Positions 45,820 through 58,601 of a stretch of DNA of 64,000 bases are shown here, piece after piece. A program made the position numbers and the translations under genes. How positions within the stretch are numbered: position 1 is the stretch's first letter; every line of letters begins with the position of its first letter. The stretch is taken from positions 62,811,832-62,875,831 of the forward strand of contig OX578283.1 in NCBI GenBank assembly GCA_951217055.1. The letters run 5' to 3'. This DNA is from Gerris lacustris. Taxonomy: Eukaryota; Arthropoda; Insecta; Hemiptera; Gerridae. The notes beneath the pieces were generated by a model, which worked only from the letters and a program-made list of their open reading frames with translations, did no database searches and was not told where the DNA came from.

Positions 45820-45903
45820 AAAAAAAAGAGAAAAGAAATTGTAATGTACGTTTTTGTCATTAATTTCATTTAGTAGAGGGGTAAAAAGGAAATGTCAACT
45901 TAA

Positions 45904-45946
45904 GTGTGTGTGCGCGCGCGCGCGCGAACGAGCGCGTGTGTGTGTG
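45904..45946. repeat. Alternating (GT)n(GC)n...(GT)n tract
   Basis: GTGTGTGTGCGCGCGCGC...AACGAGCGCGTGTGTGTG: almost pure purine-pyrimidine alternation, which favours left-handed DNA. It lies within F9. Confidence 0.9.
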
Positions 45947-47405
45947 TTCTTTATTCAAATCTACCGTTTTATTCCGATTTCAATGAAAATTTGCACACTT
46001 GACCTTCAAAGCAAGGGGAAAAGGGGAAGGTCACTGACTTTATGCATTTTCGAAATTTTGATTTTGGTACACAGGGGTACGGGGTACAAATGTCAAAGTA
46101 ATGAAAACCCTTCACGATGCATACCCTTGAAAAGCTCTTTAAGAGTGCTGTACAATTATTGTTATGAACATTTAGGGGGTAAAATGGAAAAATATATCTA
46201 TATATATGTATGTATAAAAAACTAATAATTGTTGTGTTTGTACATTTATCCGATTGGGCTAAAATTTTGTATTTATTCATTTATTTATTTTTATTTTTTA
46301 TTATTATTATTTTTTTTTTTAAATACCTTTATTGAATAAAACATATTAATACATAAATAATATTTTAGAACATTAATTTATCTATTTTATTGATTTTACA
46401 TTTTAGCTCTACATAAGGTTATCTCTCCAAGAGAGAACATGGAGGCCCGAGCTGTGGAGAGAAAATATGGGGTATTTCCACTGAATAAGTAGTCCTGACA
46501 ACGAATTTAAGTTTAGAAAATGTTATATCTGTCTGTCTGTACGTCAATCACGTCCAAATGGCTGAATAGATTTTGGGGGTTCTTGGGTACAATGTTAAGC
46601 TTAATTCTGCGGGTGATGAAGGAAATAAAACGATTTGGTAGCTTTATATGGAGCTGAGAACGGGGCTTCTAAATAGATTTTAAAATTATTATTTCATTTT
46701 TCATAAAAAATGTATTTAACCAAAATTGCAGAAGAAACTACGGACCATATTTTATGTTTTGTGGAAATTTCTGTAGGAAGAACTGTTAAAGAAATTACTT
46801 TTCAATCACTGTCAAAAAATATTTAGATTTATTTTTAGATATTAAGGCAATAATTAATAAATCACGCCTTACCGTGCCAAACCTTTACTAACTTAATCAT
46901 GACCACTTCTTTAAAATTCTAAAATAAAATCTACGAGTGTATACGTAGTATTATAATTTCTAAATTATATTGATAACTGCCAATAGAGATTTTCTAAAAT
47001 TTTATCCCTAAAGGGAACATAAGAACAGAGTAAGAAAAGAAGGGGAATTGAGCCCAGACCGATCTCCTAAAATTAGAAAGTTAATACTTGAGAAAGAGCT
47101 CTTATTTTAGATGTAAGCACGTATATTAATAAAAGATAATTCCAATTTCAACCAAGGGATGTAAAATGACACGGGGAGGGGGGGTGGGTGCAGAAGGAAA
47201 ATACCACTGCTTTTCCATTTTAAAAATTTATTCGGAATGAATTACTAATTTGGGATATTAGCAAATTATCTTATCAAAGGGGAGGGATAGAATCTAGATA
47301 TTCTCGCTTTGTAAAATAATTTAAATGTTTCTTGATGGTAGTTTATAAATCAATTATATTTAAAATAAAACACCCTGTAGCGAAGTACGGGTATTCAGCT
47401 AGTAG

Positions 47406-48374
47406 GTTATATTCCTAAAATCACTAAAGTATACGAAATAGGCCGCGTTGGAGCTATATATGTATCACACTATTGGTATAAGATGCTTTCAATGATATGA
47501 TGGTATTTGTAGGTTTTTTTTTAAAGAATTAAATAAATTTACTAATAATTTTGTATTAGATTGTGATAGAGGAGTAAAATTTCAGCAAAGTAAAATTAAG
47601 TAATAATAAAAATATTATTAGTATAGCTTAATAGCTATCATTTTAATGGGCATAGAAACATTAGGATTATTTCCACTCTTTGCAAAGTAGACTACTTAAA
47701 AAAAAAAAAATTGTAAAAAGAAAAAAAAAAGTTTAGATGAAGCAGAAATAATTTAAGTACTTTTAGGTCTCTTTGTTCGCTCACTCAATTCCCTTTTTGA
47801 AATGGTCGTAAAAAGGTAAGAATTACTTTCCCCTTTAACTGCTTCCTTGGAGAAAAAGTCCCTGCTTCCACTTGAATCAAAATAGACTTTAATAAGGACC
47901 CGAGGAAAAATAACAGAAAAGGAGGGTCGCTTCCTGCATGGCAATATAAAGTGTGTACTTTGTTCAGCCAGTTCAGATTGCTCAGAAATGAACACATCTC
48001 GACAAAATAACAGTTATTATAATAAAGCTATTTGAAATAACCGTTTAGAACTGGTGGTTTGGAAGACTCGGTGATAGAATTGAGACAAGTGTGGCTCTGC
48101 CAGTGAAACATTCAACGAAAAATATAAAATCCAAACACCTTTCTTGCAGTTAAAGTATGACAAACATGACTAAAATGCTTTTCTTTTATTATTGACAAGA
48201 CAACTACGCTTAGATCAAACATCTAAAAATGCATGTTCCATCTCGCATTTAAAAACTGTGTGCAACAATGCTTGTCAAAAGAAAAACTTATTTTTTTGGT
48301 GATTAAATGATTATAAACTAAATCACTTTTGTAATATAATACTTTTATACAATAAAACGTATAATATAAATATA
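47406..48374. other. Unassigned sequence
   Basis: Two overlapping minus frames at 47753-47997 share no recognised domain. Confidence 0.45.
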
Positions 48375-48715
48375 CTAAACAGGTAAATTGTGTGCTAGTC
48401 AGCACACAGCGAGGGTCCGTAGGCCACACTGTATAGTGTTTAACTATAAAGTGTATAAACAGTGTTTTTTTTTAAATACTAAAAAGCTTACTTTGAACTA
48501 TCCTAAGGGTCTGATATTCTCAAAACACACTCTGATAAAGTTTTTTTTTTGCCACTGAACCGGACTACAACCATATAAATACATCGAAAAGACCATAATT
48601 AAAAAAAAAAAGTATTTTGTCAATAAAAAATAAAAGAATATTTTTTCCGAAATTTCCAAAAAGTGGTATCTTTACTTTTTTGTGGTCGAAGAATGTTCAG
48701 GAATTTTTTTGGAAC
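48375..48715 (+). repeat. Repeat F3, 5' fragment
   Basis: From AACAGGTAAATTGTGTGCTA through the AGTCAGCACAC hairpin and CGGACTACAACCATATAAAT to GAAGAATGTTCAGGAATTTT, then unrelated sequence. Confidence 0.7.
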
Positions 48716-49353
48716 CACTCAGGAGGTCTTAAAAACACCCAAAACGGATAATTCCGTTGAAACCCCGAAAAAAAAGTTTGGGAGATAACAATACTTTTGC
48801 TAAGAAGGTGAGGAAAAGTAAAATGAATAAACAATCATATGTAATAATTAAATTCCTGTACTTTATTTCAATGCTGAAAGCAATTCAATCAATTTATTAA
48901 ATCCCAACTTGCCTTTACTTCATCACTACTTTTTGATTCGTTTGCTCTTTATTGTCCCTTTCGTAATTATGTATTTTGGTTCATCTACTTTTCATTTAAT
49001 TTCATCCAATTTTGGACCTTTTTGGTCTGTAGGATTCCGCATCTCTTGATTAATTCCTTCCCTTTTGAATTCGGAAATATCTCTCTTTTTTCTTTTTTAT
49101 TTCAATGTGACCTTACGACCATTGTATCTTACCTTTTCCTAATCTTTTAGAATCCATTAAAACCCTTTATTTCAAATTCAATGATATTCAGGTCTTTTAC
49201 TTCACCCACAGCACTTTACCACAACCGATAATGCGATTGAGTTCAGATCCAGCATTATTTGCCTTGAAATATTTCACTGCAGTTACTTCTGTAGTTACTT
49301 TACTGTTTTTAATTCGCCTAACAATATACTTTTATTTTTAGGAGATGGAGAGT
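48716..49353. other. Unassigned, pyrimidine-rich
   Basis: T/C-rich plus strand at 48900-49200. No gene seen. Confidence 0.45.
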
Positions 49354-49369
49354 AGAAATGTTGGAATAT

Positions 49370-49445
<76 letters not shown>

Positions 49446-49461
49446 ATATTCCAACATTTCT
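49354..49461. repeat. (TA)n inside a perfect palindrome
   Basis: AGAAATGTTGGAATATAAGG precedes and its exact complement follows about 68 bases of (TA)n, so the full 108 bases are self-complementary. It abuts the SINE at 49462. Confidence 0.9.
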
Positions 49462-49705
<244 letters not shown>

Positions 49706-50120
49706 ATATATTAGCTGGATACCCTTGCTTCGCTGCAGAGTGTGTTATTTTTAATTTGATGGGTTTATAAACCTACCATCAAGAAACTTATTTAAATTAT
49801 TTTCCTAATCGAGAAAGTATAGATTCTATCCCTCCCATTTGATAATATAATTTGCAAAAATAATTCCAACTACTGATGAATTATTAAAAGTTAACTCTCT
49901 GGGAGAAGCAGGTGTATTTCCCTTCTGTATTCCCCGTGTCTATTCACATTCCTGAGTTAAAATTGGAATTACCTTTGATTAATATATTATAATATGTTTA
50001 CACCCAAAATAGGAGCCCTTTTTCAATTATTAACTTTCTAACTTCAGAAGATCGGTTGAGAATTTCATTTTAGCGTTTAAAAGAAGTGGTGATATTATGT
50101 TATAAAGGGTGTGATAAGTA
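49706..50120 (-). repeat. Repeat F9, 3' part in inverted orientation
   Basis: AGCTGGATACCCTTGCTTCG and CTACCATCAAGAAACTTATT are the complement of 47330-47405. It continues to the region matching about 46880. Confidence 0.55.
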
Positions 50121-50204
50121 GGTAAGGTGTGATGTGTAAAAAATTGTCTTCTAGATGATTTATAAACTATTTAAATAATATATGTTTAAAAAATGAATTT
50201 AAAT

Positions 50205-51312
50205 ATTTTGGAACGAAGTTCCTTATGACACGTTCTGGAGCCCGGGAGTGAATCCAAAAAAAAACTACCAAAATCACCGTCACAAAATAACCGTCACAAA
50301 ATCGCCGTCACAAAACCACCGTCACGCAAAATCCGTCACGAAATCTACCGATGACGATAACTTGAGTAAAAGATCACCGAGTTAGTTGAAATTTGGTACG
50401 CATGTTCATTTTACCAACGCCCAGGCTGAGTTAGTTGGAAATTGTTATCCGCCCAAGCGTTCATGCGCAACGCTCGCGTAAACTTAAGCATCAAAAAGAC
50501 GAAAAAAAATATAATTAAGGAAGTCTGTTCCTTTACTTGTTTTGTTTATTTTTTGTGTTATATCAAAATGTCACTTGGTTTTGTAAATACGGTCTTGTTA
50601 AAAGTAAAATTGATATGTGCTGACGCTTATGTCAATATATTTGGTGTATTATTATGATACTGCGTACTTAATCCAAGAAAAAATTCTAACTTCATCTATT
50701 TAATGAGACAAACAACTTTTTAATTTTTTTTTTTAGGTAAAGGAACACCTACATTGTTATGAAGTGATAAAGATCGCTAAATTTATTAAAGTGGACCCAA
50801 ACATTTAAAATAAAGAAAACAACTTTTTACCGATACCTTCCGTTCTAACGTATAACGATTTTAATGAAACTTCTTACACATTGTCTAAAGTACAATTGAA
50901 ACAGGCATGTAAAATTTCAACCTTATACAAGCAGAAGCTTTAGAGTAGGGAAGAAATATATTTTATATTAATAGGCGGGGTAGGTAGAAAACAGTCCTAT
51001 TTCAATCCAACATCCTTAAACAAACATACTCTTTAACTATAAACTTTTTTCTTATATTCAATATATATTTATAGTAAGACGCTTGCTTTAATGATACAAA
51101 TAATGATTTTCGATTTTTTTTTCCTTAACTCTGCTAGGTACAAACAGTTCTTTACTATTAATTTTGTCTCTTTTCTAACTCCGCCATGTATAGTATAAGT
51201 AGTTAGCAATGTATACGTACTTAGCAGTGTGATTTTATAATTTATATTTAATGAAAAATGTAAGGAACTTCGTTCCTACCGGGTGGGTGTCCCGCGACAC
51301 CACACGTATTTT
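50205..51312 (+). repeat. Repeat F2, most complete copy, about 1.1 kb
   Basis: Runs from GGAACGAAGTTCCTTATGAC to TAAGGAACTTCGTTCC and CGACACCACACGTA. Near the start a short ACCGTCACAAAA(A/T) unit is repeated about five times (50274-50345). This copy supplies the uninterrupted CGTGTCATAAGGAAC-type junction, in complement, that dates the MITE at 14228. Confidence 0.75.
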
Positions 51313-51324
51313 TTTTTTTTTTTT

Positions 51325-51620
51325 GACTGCGATTAAACAGTCCTTCCTATAGAAATGTCCACAGAATATAAAATATTTTCAGTAGCTTCTTCAACAATTT
51401 TGGAAAACGTTTTATAGCCTATAACACCCGCAGAATTGAGCTTAACATTGTACCCAAAAACCAACAAAATCTGTTCAGCCGTTTGGACGTGATTGACGCA
51501 AAGACAAACATACACAAAATTTTCTAAACTTAAATTCGTTATCAGGACTACTCATTTAGTGTAAATACAAAATTTGAGCCCAATCGAATAAATGTACAGG
51601 CACCACTCCAATCTTATATA
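51325..51620 (-). repeat. Repeat F9, middle fragment in inverted orientation
   Basis: GCCGTTTGGACGTGATTGAC and CAATCGAATAAATGTACAGG are the complement of segments at about 46540 and 46240. Confidence 0.55.
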
Positions 51621-52380
51621 TATTTAAGATATAATGTATATATTACAACACAAGTAAGTTACTTTGAGCATTGAACCTAAATAATATTGTTGGTTATTGG
51701 TGTCTGGTTCTAGTGAGAGCACCTTCATCCTCACAAATAAGTAAGAAACTAAATAGGTAGGCGACCATTCGGTATTGTGTTAATAATTCTTTGTTATAAA
51801 AATATTTTATGGAAACCTTCAAAATTGGGTAAGCCTCAAATCGTTATCTAGCAATGCATTGGCTATCCTTTTTTATTGGCCAATACATTGTAGCAATGCA
51901 TCGGCCTAAGACACGATTTATATGTTGCGTTCTTAGCTTAAACTTATGATTCAATAATTATTACAAACAATGATGAACAGAAGATACGTATGAACGAAGT
52001 CATTAATAACATTGGTATCTTAATAAGGAAAATTTCAATCAGCATGCTCATTGAAATACTTTATCGTGATGACGCCTTTTCAGCACCGTAGTCCCCAGAG
52101 AGACGAGGCTAAGGGTTTCCCCCACTACTCACACTGAAGGGTTCCCAGCGGACCTCTGTGAAGACTTTCCTACCCCTCTTCACTACACCCTCACTTAGCT
52201 CAACACTTTGTAATTAACGTAAATCAATTATAACTTAACTGTTAAACTTCTCAAACTGTAACCTCCCCCTACCATCCTTCGCTTCCATCTGTCAACTTTT
52301 CATCAGAGGTATAACTCGACATACAAAACCAATTTATTATACACCAATTTCACAAAATTTGATTGAACAAACAAAAATAT
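51621..52380. other. Unassigned sequence
   Basis: 52080-52330 is less AT-rich and appears single-copy in the window, but no coding or splice signal is convincing. Confidence 0.45.
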
Positions 52381-52968
52381 TCTGCCAATTAGTATGGCAC
52401 GTGGCTTCCTCGCATCATATTTCGTATAATTTAAGGTTTTTCACCTTTTACCAACCTGTTATCGTCAAATTTATTTTATATTCCCCACATTTTTTAAATT
52501 TGTCAAAATGGTTTTGATTTTTTTACGTGAATTAAAGTATCAATTTTTTATTAAACTAAAAAAAAATGAGCGCAGAAGGTTGAAATTAATCTGGGGCTAT
52601 CTGGGGGCTATTTTCAACGAACCATCAAAATTTCATAAAAAATCATATAAGTACTTTTGAAGATGTAGGTGTAAATAAATGTATGTTTGAGCGCATGTAG
52701 AAGAGAAACAAATGGCCGCAGAAGGTTGAAACTTAAATGGGACCAATAATTCTAATCAAGACCTACCCTACAAATTTCATTATAATCAGACGAGTAGTTT
52801 TTAAGATATGTTGGATCGCAAAAATTGAGCTACAGACAGACCAAAATTATTCCCTGATGTCTGAAAAGAATTTCTGTCTTGGAATATTTGAAATCTGAGA
52901 CTTAAAATTTTTTCGTTCTTCAGATCGATTACATAGCTTCCGTTACCTTCGGTAAGCTCGGAAGCAAA
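52381..52968 (-). repeat. Repeat F1, near-complete minus copy
   Basis: From CTGCCAATTAGTATGGCAC (52381) to CCGTTACCTTCGGTAAGC and GGAAGC (52968), about 588 bp, matching the F1 length inferred elsewhere. Confidence 0.75.
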
Positions 52969-53465
52969 ATATACAGATATAAAGTACAAAAATAAAATAA
53001 ACTAATTCTTTTTTTTTTTCTCAAGTATTTAATTTTCTTTTTTTATTGCATAGTGAAAGTTTGATTTAGTATGATTTTATTAATTAAATACAAGTCTAAT
53101 AAAAAATTATTATTATTTATAAAGGGGATAATAATATCTAAAACAAGTAAATTATAACTTAAGTTAGCCGTTCCTTTTAATTTAAAAGAAAAGATATTAC
53201 AAGATAGAAAATTAATTATTTACCGGAAAGTTGTAACAATGAGAATAGAGTCACTTTATTAGCAAAGCTTGAGTTGGGGCAAAGGGTTCGAAGATTTATT
53301 GGATACTCAACGAAAAGTTTTTCTTTTACTTTTGGGGTAGTTTTGATCCAATCACGAGCTCTTTTAAACTTCAAATCATATTGTACATTAGAAATATTTT
53401 GATTAATAAAACCAACTTTATTAAAATTACATTTTTTTAAAAATGTTATTTTATTTATTTATAAG
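52969..53465. other. Unassigned AT-rich sequence
   Basis: Nothing recognisable between the F1 and F10 copies. Confidence 0.5.
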
Positions 53466-53840
53466 AAAACAAGTAAGAAGCTCTTCACGTAAGTAAGTGA
53501 TGCAATAATCGCCGGTTTCTGTACGATTTATGTTGAAATTATAACGTGTAATAGTTGTATATTCTTTTTCTACACTTCAAGACCTTTACATTGATATATA
53601 ACATGTCATGGTGACTAAAAACTTTTTTTAGTCACCCGCCATATTGGCCGCCATCTTGAAAATATTTAATGTGAAAACTCCAAAAAGTGTACAGTTGTCT
53701 CAAATGCCGTGATGCACCTGTGTGCCGAATTTCATTTTCCTACCTATAGTAGTTTATGAATTGAAACATGCCAACGGATAGACAGACAGACAGAACCGTT
53801 TTATAAGGCTTCTTTTCGAACGTACAGAAACCTAAAAAGA
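53466..53840 (+). repeat. Repeat F10, single-unit copy
   Basis: CAAGTAAGAAGCTCTTCACG, ACATGTCATGGTGACTAAAA, TAGTCACCCGCCATATTGG, GCCGCCATCTTGAAAATATT, then (GACA)n and CGTACAGAAACCTAAAAAG. Confidence 0.6.
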
Positions 53841-53885
53841 AGATCCCGTGAAAAAAACTCAGAGAACATTGACTGAATTATTGTC

Positions 53886-53985
53886 AAAAATAGTCTGCCA
53901 ATTAGTGTGGCACATAGATTCTTAGCGTCCGTTGCGTACTTTAAATTATGATTTGCTTTTACGACCCATTATTGTCTAATAGTCT
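53886..53985 (-). repeat. Repeat F1, end fragment
   Basis: Only the TGCCAATTAGTGTGGCAC end and about 80 adjoining bases (GCTTTTACGACCCATTATTG) are present. Confidence 0.6.
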
Positions 53986-54701
53986 CGAGATATCAAATTC
54001 TTTCGGTACTTAGAGTTTTTTTTTATGAAAATTTAATATCTCGAAAACTAAATGAGGTAAAGAATCCAAATATATCCTAATTTATGTGAGCGTATACAAC
54101 GGATATGAGTTGGGTACTTTTACACAAAAGAATTAACTTTTATCATGAAAAGCAGACACAAATACCTAATACACGACATCTAATACCTAATATATGTTTA
54201 TATAGTTATATGTATTAATATAGTTATTTATAGACTTTTACTTTAATAATTTATATTTTGTAAATATGATAGTTTTTGTTTTGAGATGAAGTTAGAGATA
54301 AGATATTATCATTTGAAACTAAGAAATATTACGAATGGAGCTTAGTTAGGAAAAATGGCTCTACTAGTATTACACATATATATTATAAGAGTAAAAGAAG
54401 CTTTTATAACTCTGACAGGTAGCTGATAAGCCTTTGCGTCTAACTTGAGACTAAAGAATCCTTTACCCTCTGCTATAATTTATTTTTAGTGTAGTTTAAG
54501 CCGTTTGATACGTCATAAGAGCTAAAATATTTTCCACGCTGCCTCTTGAAATTCTCAGAAAAAAAATTACACTCAAAATTTGGTAATAACGAATTAGATA
54601 GTAAGAAAAATATTTGAGTTCCTATATTAATGCTCAAAAATAAGTTTTTAATTAATCTATGTAATGAGATTCAAATTAGATTATTTGATTTTAAAAATAA
54701 A
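53986..54701. other. Unassigned AT-rich sequence
   Basis: Nothing recognisable. Confidence 0.5.
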
Positions 54702-55355
54702 CAAGTAAGGCGCGTTTCAAGTAAGTAAGTACGTGAGGCGATTATCGCCGGTTTCTGTACTATTAAGATAAAATTATTAAGTGTAAAATTTTAATACTTG
54801 CATATTCTATTTCTACACTTCAAGTCCTTTAAATTGATGTATGACATATCATGGCGACTAAAAACTTATTTTTTAGTCACCAGCCATATTGGTAGCCATC
54901 TTGAAAATATTAAGTGTTAAATTTTAATAGTTGCATATTCTTTTCCTACACTTTAAGACCTTTAAATTAATGTATAACATGTCATGGTGACTAAAAACTT
55001 TTTTTTTTAGTCACCAGCCATATTGGCAGCCATCTTGAAAATATTAAGTGTTAAATTTTAATAGTTGCATATTCTTTTCTACACTTTAAGACCTTAAATT
55101 GATGTATAACATGTCATGGTCACTAAAAACTTTTTTTGGCCGCCCGCCATATTGGCCATCTTGAAAATATAAAGTGTGAAAACTCCAAAAAGTGTGGAGT
55201 TGCCTCAAATGCCGAGATGCACCTGGGTACCGAATTTCATGTTCCTAGCTATGGTAGTTTATGAATTGAAACAAGCAACGGACAGACACCAACGGACAGA
55301 CAGACAGACAGAGCCGTTAAATTAGATTTCTTTTTTACTTCGTACAGAAACCTAA
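54702..55355 (+). repeat. Repeat F10 with an internal triplication
   Basis: Same start and end as the copy at 53466. The block from TTTTAATAxTTGCATATTCT to GCCATCTTGAAAATATTAAG is present three times in tandem (about 54773-54909, 54909-55044 and 55044-55168), each about 125-136 bases. Confidence 0.7.
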
Positions 55356-55449
55356 AAATCGGTCCGAGACAACTCAAACAAACTTTCTCATAAACAACTT
55401 CATAATTATTTAGCCCAGAGTTTTCCATTTAATAGCTTTCGTAGGTACA

Positions 55450-55460
55450 TTTAATTATTA
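55450..55460. repeat. Target-site duplication of the LINE (tail side)
   Basis: TTTAATTATTA, identical to 57816-57826 at the other end of the insertion. It adjoins the (ATT)n tail, so its exact edge could shift by a few bases. Confidence 0.7.
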
Positions 55461-57815
55461 ATAATAATAATAATAATAAAAACTGCTTTTTATTTAAAGA
55501 TAACATTCCTTTTTACATTATTTTATACCATTGTAAACAGTTCAGGCTATGGCTTTCAGCCGTCAGCCGGAGTGGAGTATATATTTTATTAATTTAGTTT
55601 AAATTAAGTATATACATATTTCTTCTCTACTTTCTTAATATCATGCCTTAGAAAAAAATAACTACAAAAAATACCAAAACGAAAAGACAGCTCACATTAT
55701 AACATAAATAATCGATAACTGTAAACATGCAAACTCTATAACCGATAACAGCATACGTGTGTATAAATATATAAATACATGACAATTAATACAATAACAA
55801 ATCAAATAGGTAAATACAATTTTTTTTCTTTTTTGACGACAAGGTCTGCATACCATAAATATTTATATAAACAAAAACATGGAATAATTAACAGAAAAAT
55901 AAACTAAAAATTAAACTCTTTGACTAACATGGTTCTATACTTCATCGCATCTCTAATGTACCCGTATAACTTATTTGTATGATTACTATTCAAATAGCTC
56001 ATTAAGGCCTGAGTTTCTAAAATATCTGTACCGAAATAATGGATACGGTAGGGCCTCAAAATGGGACAGCTTCCTAGAAAATGAAACATATCCTCTACTT
56101 CCCTTAAGTTACACATGGAACAGAATCTACTAGTTGGCTCCCTCCATGGTTTGTTGTTAAGGTTGAACAACTGACCTCTGGCTTTGAATATAGTACTAAT
56201 TTCTTTAATGCTGTTTCTGTCATTTATATAGGATCTACCTTGGTCTCCGTAGTCCAACTGCTTGTATAGCTCTCGAGAAGAATTCCTGGCCGCTAGAATG
56301 CAATTTTCCATAGCTTCCGCTCCCATTACCTCTAATAGCTTTAACATATTCATTTCCCAATGATTTATATTCATATCTCCCCAATCATTCTCAATATTAT
56401 GTTTTGTCATCAGTGTCTTCCATTCCCTAAACCAAGATACATTTTTCCCAATTATTGCCTTCGCCAATATATTCGGTATTCTATGGTCTGGAAGTTTTAA
56501 CACATTTATTATATACCTGATGTGTAGTTGAAAGGTGTAATGTATCAGAGGAAGGAGTCCGGTTTCGATTTGTAGGATATAATTAGGCGTGTAAGTAGGA
56601 AGTGAAAACATTTTTTTAAGAAACCATCTTTGTAATTTTTCGATTTCCTCAAATTGCATGTAGCCCCATACCTGAGCCCCGTAACATACTGCTGCGCGTA
56701 CAACAGAATTGAAAACTAGTATCTTCTTGGAGTAACTTACATATTTATTATTAAGGACTGATTTCCAAGTTTCTGTTAGACTAAATTTAGACGCAGTAAC
56801 TTTTTCCGCGAAATGTTTTGAGAATGACAGCTTTGACGTCATGGACATACCCAAATACGTATATTGGTTAACTACATCTATCGTCTTACTAGCGAAGTGC
56901 CACCTTTCCTTTCTTCTTAATTTACCCCCTTTTCTAAATACTACAATTTTAGATTTCTGCAAATTGACTATTAAATTCCACGTTGTGCAATACGTTTCAA
57001 GCTTACTTATCATTTGCTGTAATATTAAAGGGTGATCGCTTAATATGACCAAATCATCTGCGTAAGCTAGTAACCTAATTGTTAAATTACCTACTTTTAT
57101 ACCTCCTTCCAGCTCGTCGTGCAAATCATTTATAAAAAGAGAAAATAATAAAGGGCTTAATTGGCAACCTTGCTTCAGACCTGTGTAGGTTTTAAAGGCT
57201 TCTGTGACACCCTCCTTACACCATACCCCCGACTTAGTAGCTTTGTACAGTCCCCTTAACAGATTAATAAATTTAGTTGATATACCTAGGTTGGATAATT
57301 TGTAAAAAAGCGCGTTCCTATCCACTGAGTCAAAGGCGGTTTTTAAATCAACAAAAAACGCATATAATCTTTGATTGTCTCGCTTCACTTTCAAATCTAT
57401 TATTGAGACCAAAGAAAATATTTGATCCAGGGTGGAATATCCTTTTCGAAACCCTGCCTGATACTCATTCAGTATTGCATTGTTATCTACCCACATAACC
57501 AGCCTCTCCAGCATTATACCGGTGAAAAGCTTTGAAATGCTGTCAAGAAATGAAATTCCTCTGTAATTTGCCACATCATGAATATTTCCCTTTTTAAATA
57601 GTGGAAAAATAATTGATCGTCCAAACGATTCTGGCAAATCTCCATTTTCAAACATATCGTTAAAGACCTTTAACACTTTATTCAGTAAACCAGACGGCGA
57701 ATATTTAAAAAATTCATTAGGTATACGATCTGGCCCAGGTGCCTTATTAAATTTTAACATTCTTACACTCCGCGTAAGTTCCTCATAAGTAATAGTAGCA
57801 TCAAGGAGCGGATTT
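55461..57815 (-). mobile_element. 5'-truncated LINE insertion with 11-bp target-site duplication
   Basis: The whole insertion holds the RT frame plus about 440 bases of 3' UTR. Read on the minus strand it ends in an (ATT)n tail at 55461-55480. The 11-mer TTTAATTATTA occurs immediately beyond the tail (55450-55460) and again immediately beyond the 5' truncation (57816-57826). The open frame meets its first upstream stop inside that second copy, as expected if host DNA starts there. The 5' flank is another repeat (F5). Confidence 0.8.
55904..57815 (-). pseudogene. Non-LTR retrotransposon reverse transcriptase, 5'-truncated but with an intact frame
   Basis: A frame of about 636 codons runs without stop from the truncation point (57815) to 55904. 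The first ATG, at 57760, is internal: in-frame codons before it read YEELTRSVR and then the RT-typical KAPGPDRIPNEF. Numbering from that Met, motif A is FFVDLKTAFDSV (135-146), motif B GLKQGCQLSPLLF (194-206) and catalytic YADD 233-236. A thumb region follows, then a C-terminal zinc-knuckle-like Cys547-Cys550-His560-Cys565. No endonuclease or RNase H domain is present; the 5' part of the element is missing. The polymerase would copy element RNA at a nicked genomic target. The layout suits the Jockey/I/R1-type lineages, but I do not assign a clade. The intact frame suggests a fairly recent, dead-on-arrival insertion. Confidence 0.9.
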
Positions 57816-57826
57816 TTTAATTATTA
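57816..57826. repeat. Target-site duplication of the LINE (5'-truncation side)
   Basis: TTTAATTATTA, identical to 55450-55460. It marks where LINE sequence stops and host sequence begins. Confidence 0.7.
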
Positions 57827-57834
57827 TTGAACAA

Positions 57835-58035
57835 AAAAAAAAATTTCTCCTCGGCGGGGAATCGAACCTGGCCTCTTTCCGTCCGCGTTTATAACCATTT
57901 TCTCAGGAACTAGATTTTTACCGGGAAAGCAGCATATATCGTTAGATTTGTACTTAAATGGACTACAGGTTAAACTTTTTTTAATCGTTCATTAAAATCG
58001 GATGGGTAGTTTTAAAATATGTTGGTTCGCTAACT
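57835..58035 (-). repeat. Repeat F5 with tRNA-like B box, LINE insertion target
   Basis: CGGCGGGGAATCGAACCTGG is the complement of a B-box GGTTCGATTCC. AACTAGATTTTTACCGGGAA and AATGGACTACAGG follow. The LINE inserted just left of it. Confidence 0.5.
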
Positions 58036-58601
58036 ATAAACAGTTTTTAAATAACAAACGTACAATGCAAATTTATTATATATAAATATAATAAAATAAA
58101 TAAATAATAAATATTATATTTTAAAATATATTATATTTATTATTTATATTATTTTTATTTTTTTTTTTTAAATTATATTTTTAAATATTATATATATATA
58201 TATATATTTTTTTTATGCATATTGCAAATTTATACTTTCACTTTTCCGAAAGAAAAAAGAAAACAAAATAGAGTTTTCGTGACATTATGATCAAAGTAAG
58301 CAAATTAGCTGGAAAGCTTTTACTGCTTCAATAGAGTTAAAGGAAATGGGCAGAAAATAAATAAAATCATTCTATTTGAAAGCGCTTTCCTTTAATACTG
58401 AGTGAAATTTACTGTAAACGACTAGTAATGTACTTCTTATTCTATTAGGATTTACTACCTTATAGTCATTGCCGGGTTCTTTCTACGAAAAATTAAAGAA
58501 AGCGAATTAATTTATTGACTATTTGAAATCAATATTGTCAGTGTAAGGAACTGACAGTGTAGACATCATTTATTTATTTTTTTGTTGGATTATTTTGATT
58601 T
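58036..58601. other. Unassigned, very AT-rich
   Basis: 58070-58215 is almost pure A/T with short TA runs. No gene. Confidence 0.5.

Larger units (their letters stand above)
45165..47405 (+). repeat. Long repeat F9, about 2.2 kb
   Basis: Starts near CTATAATATAAGTGGCAATG. It contains three copies of a segment with GGGGTACGGGGTACAAATGT followed by GATGCATA(T/C)CGTTGAAAAGCTC-type sequence (45345, 45600, 46075). Then GTCAATCACGTCCAAATGGC and CTTGATGGTAGTTTATAAAT follow, ending at CGAAGTACGGGTATTCAGC. Parts recur on the minus strand at 49706-50120 and 51325-51620. No ORF of note, so the class is uncertain. Confidence 0.55.

Noticed and set aside
45904..45946. CpG island promoter
   Set aside because: It is a short (GT)n(GC)n microsatellite inside a repeat, not a broad CpG-rich region.
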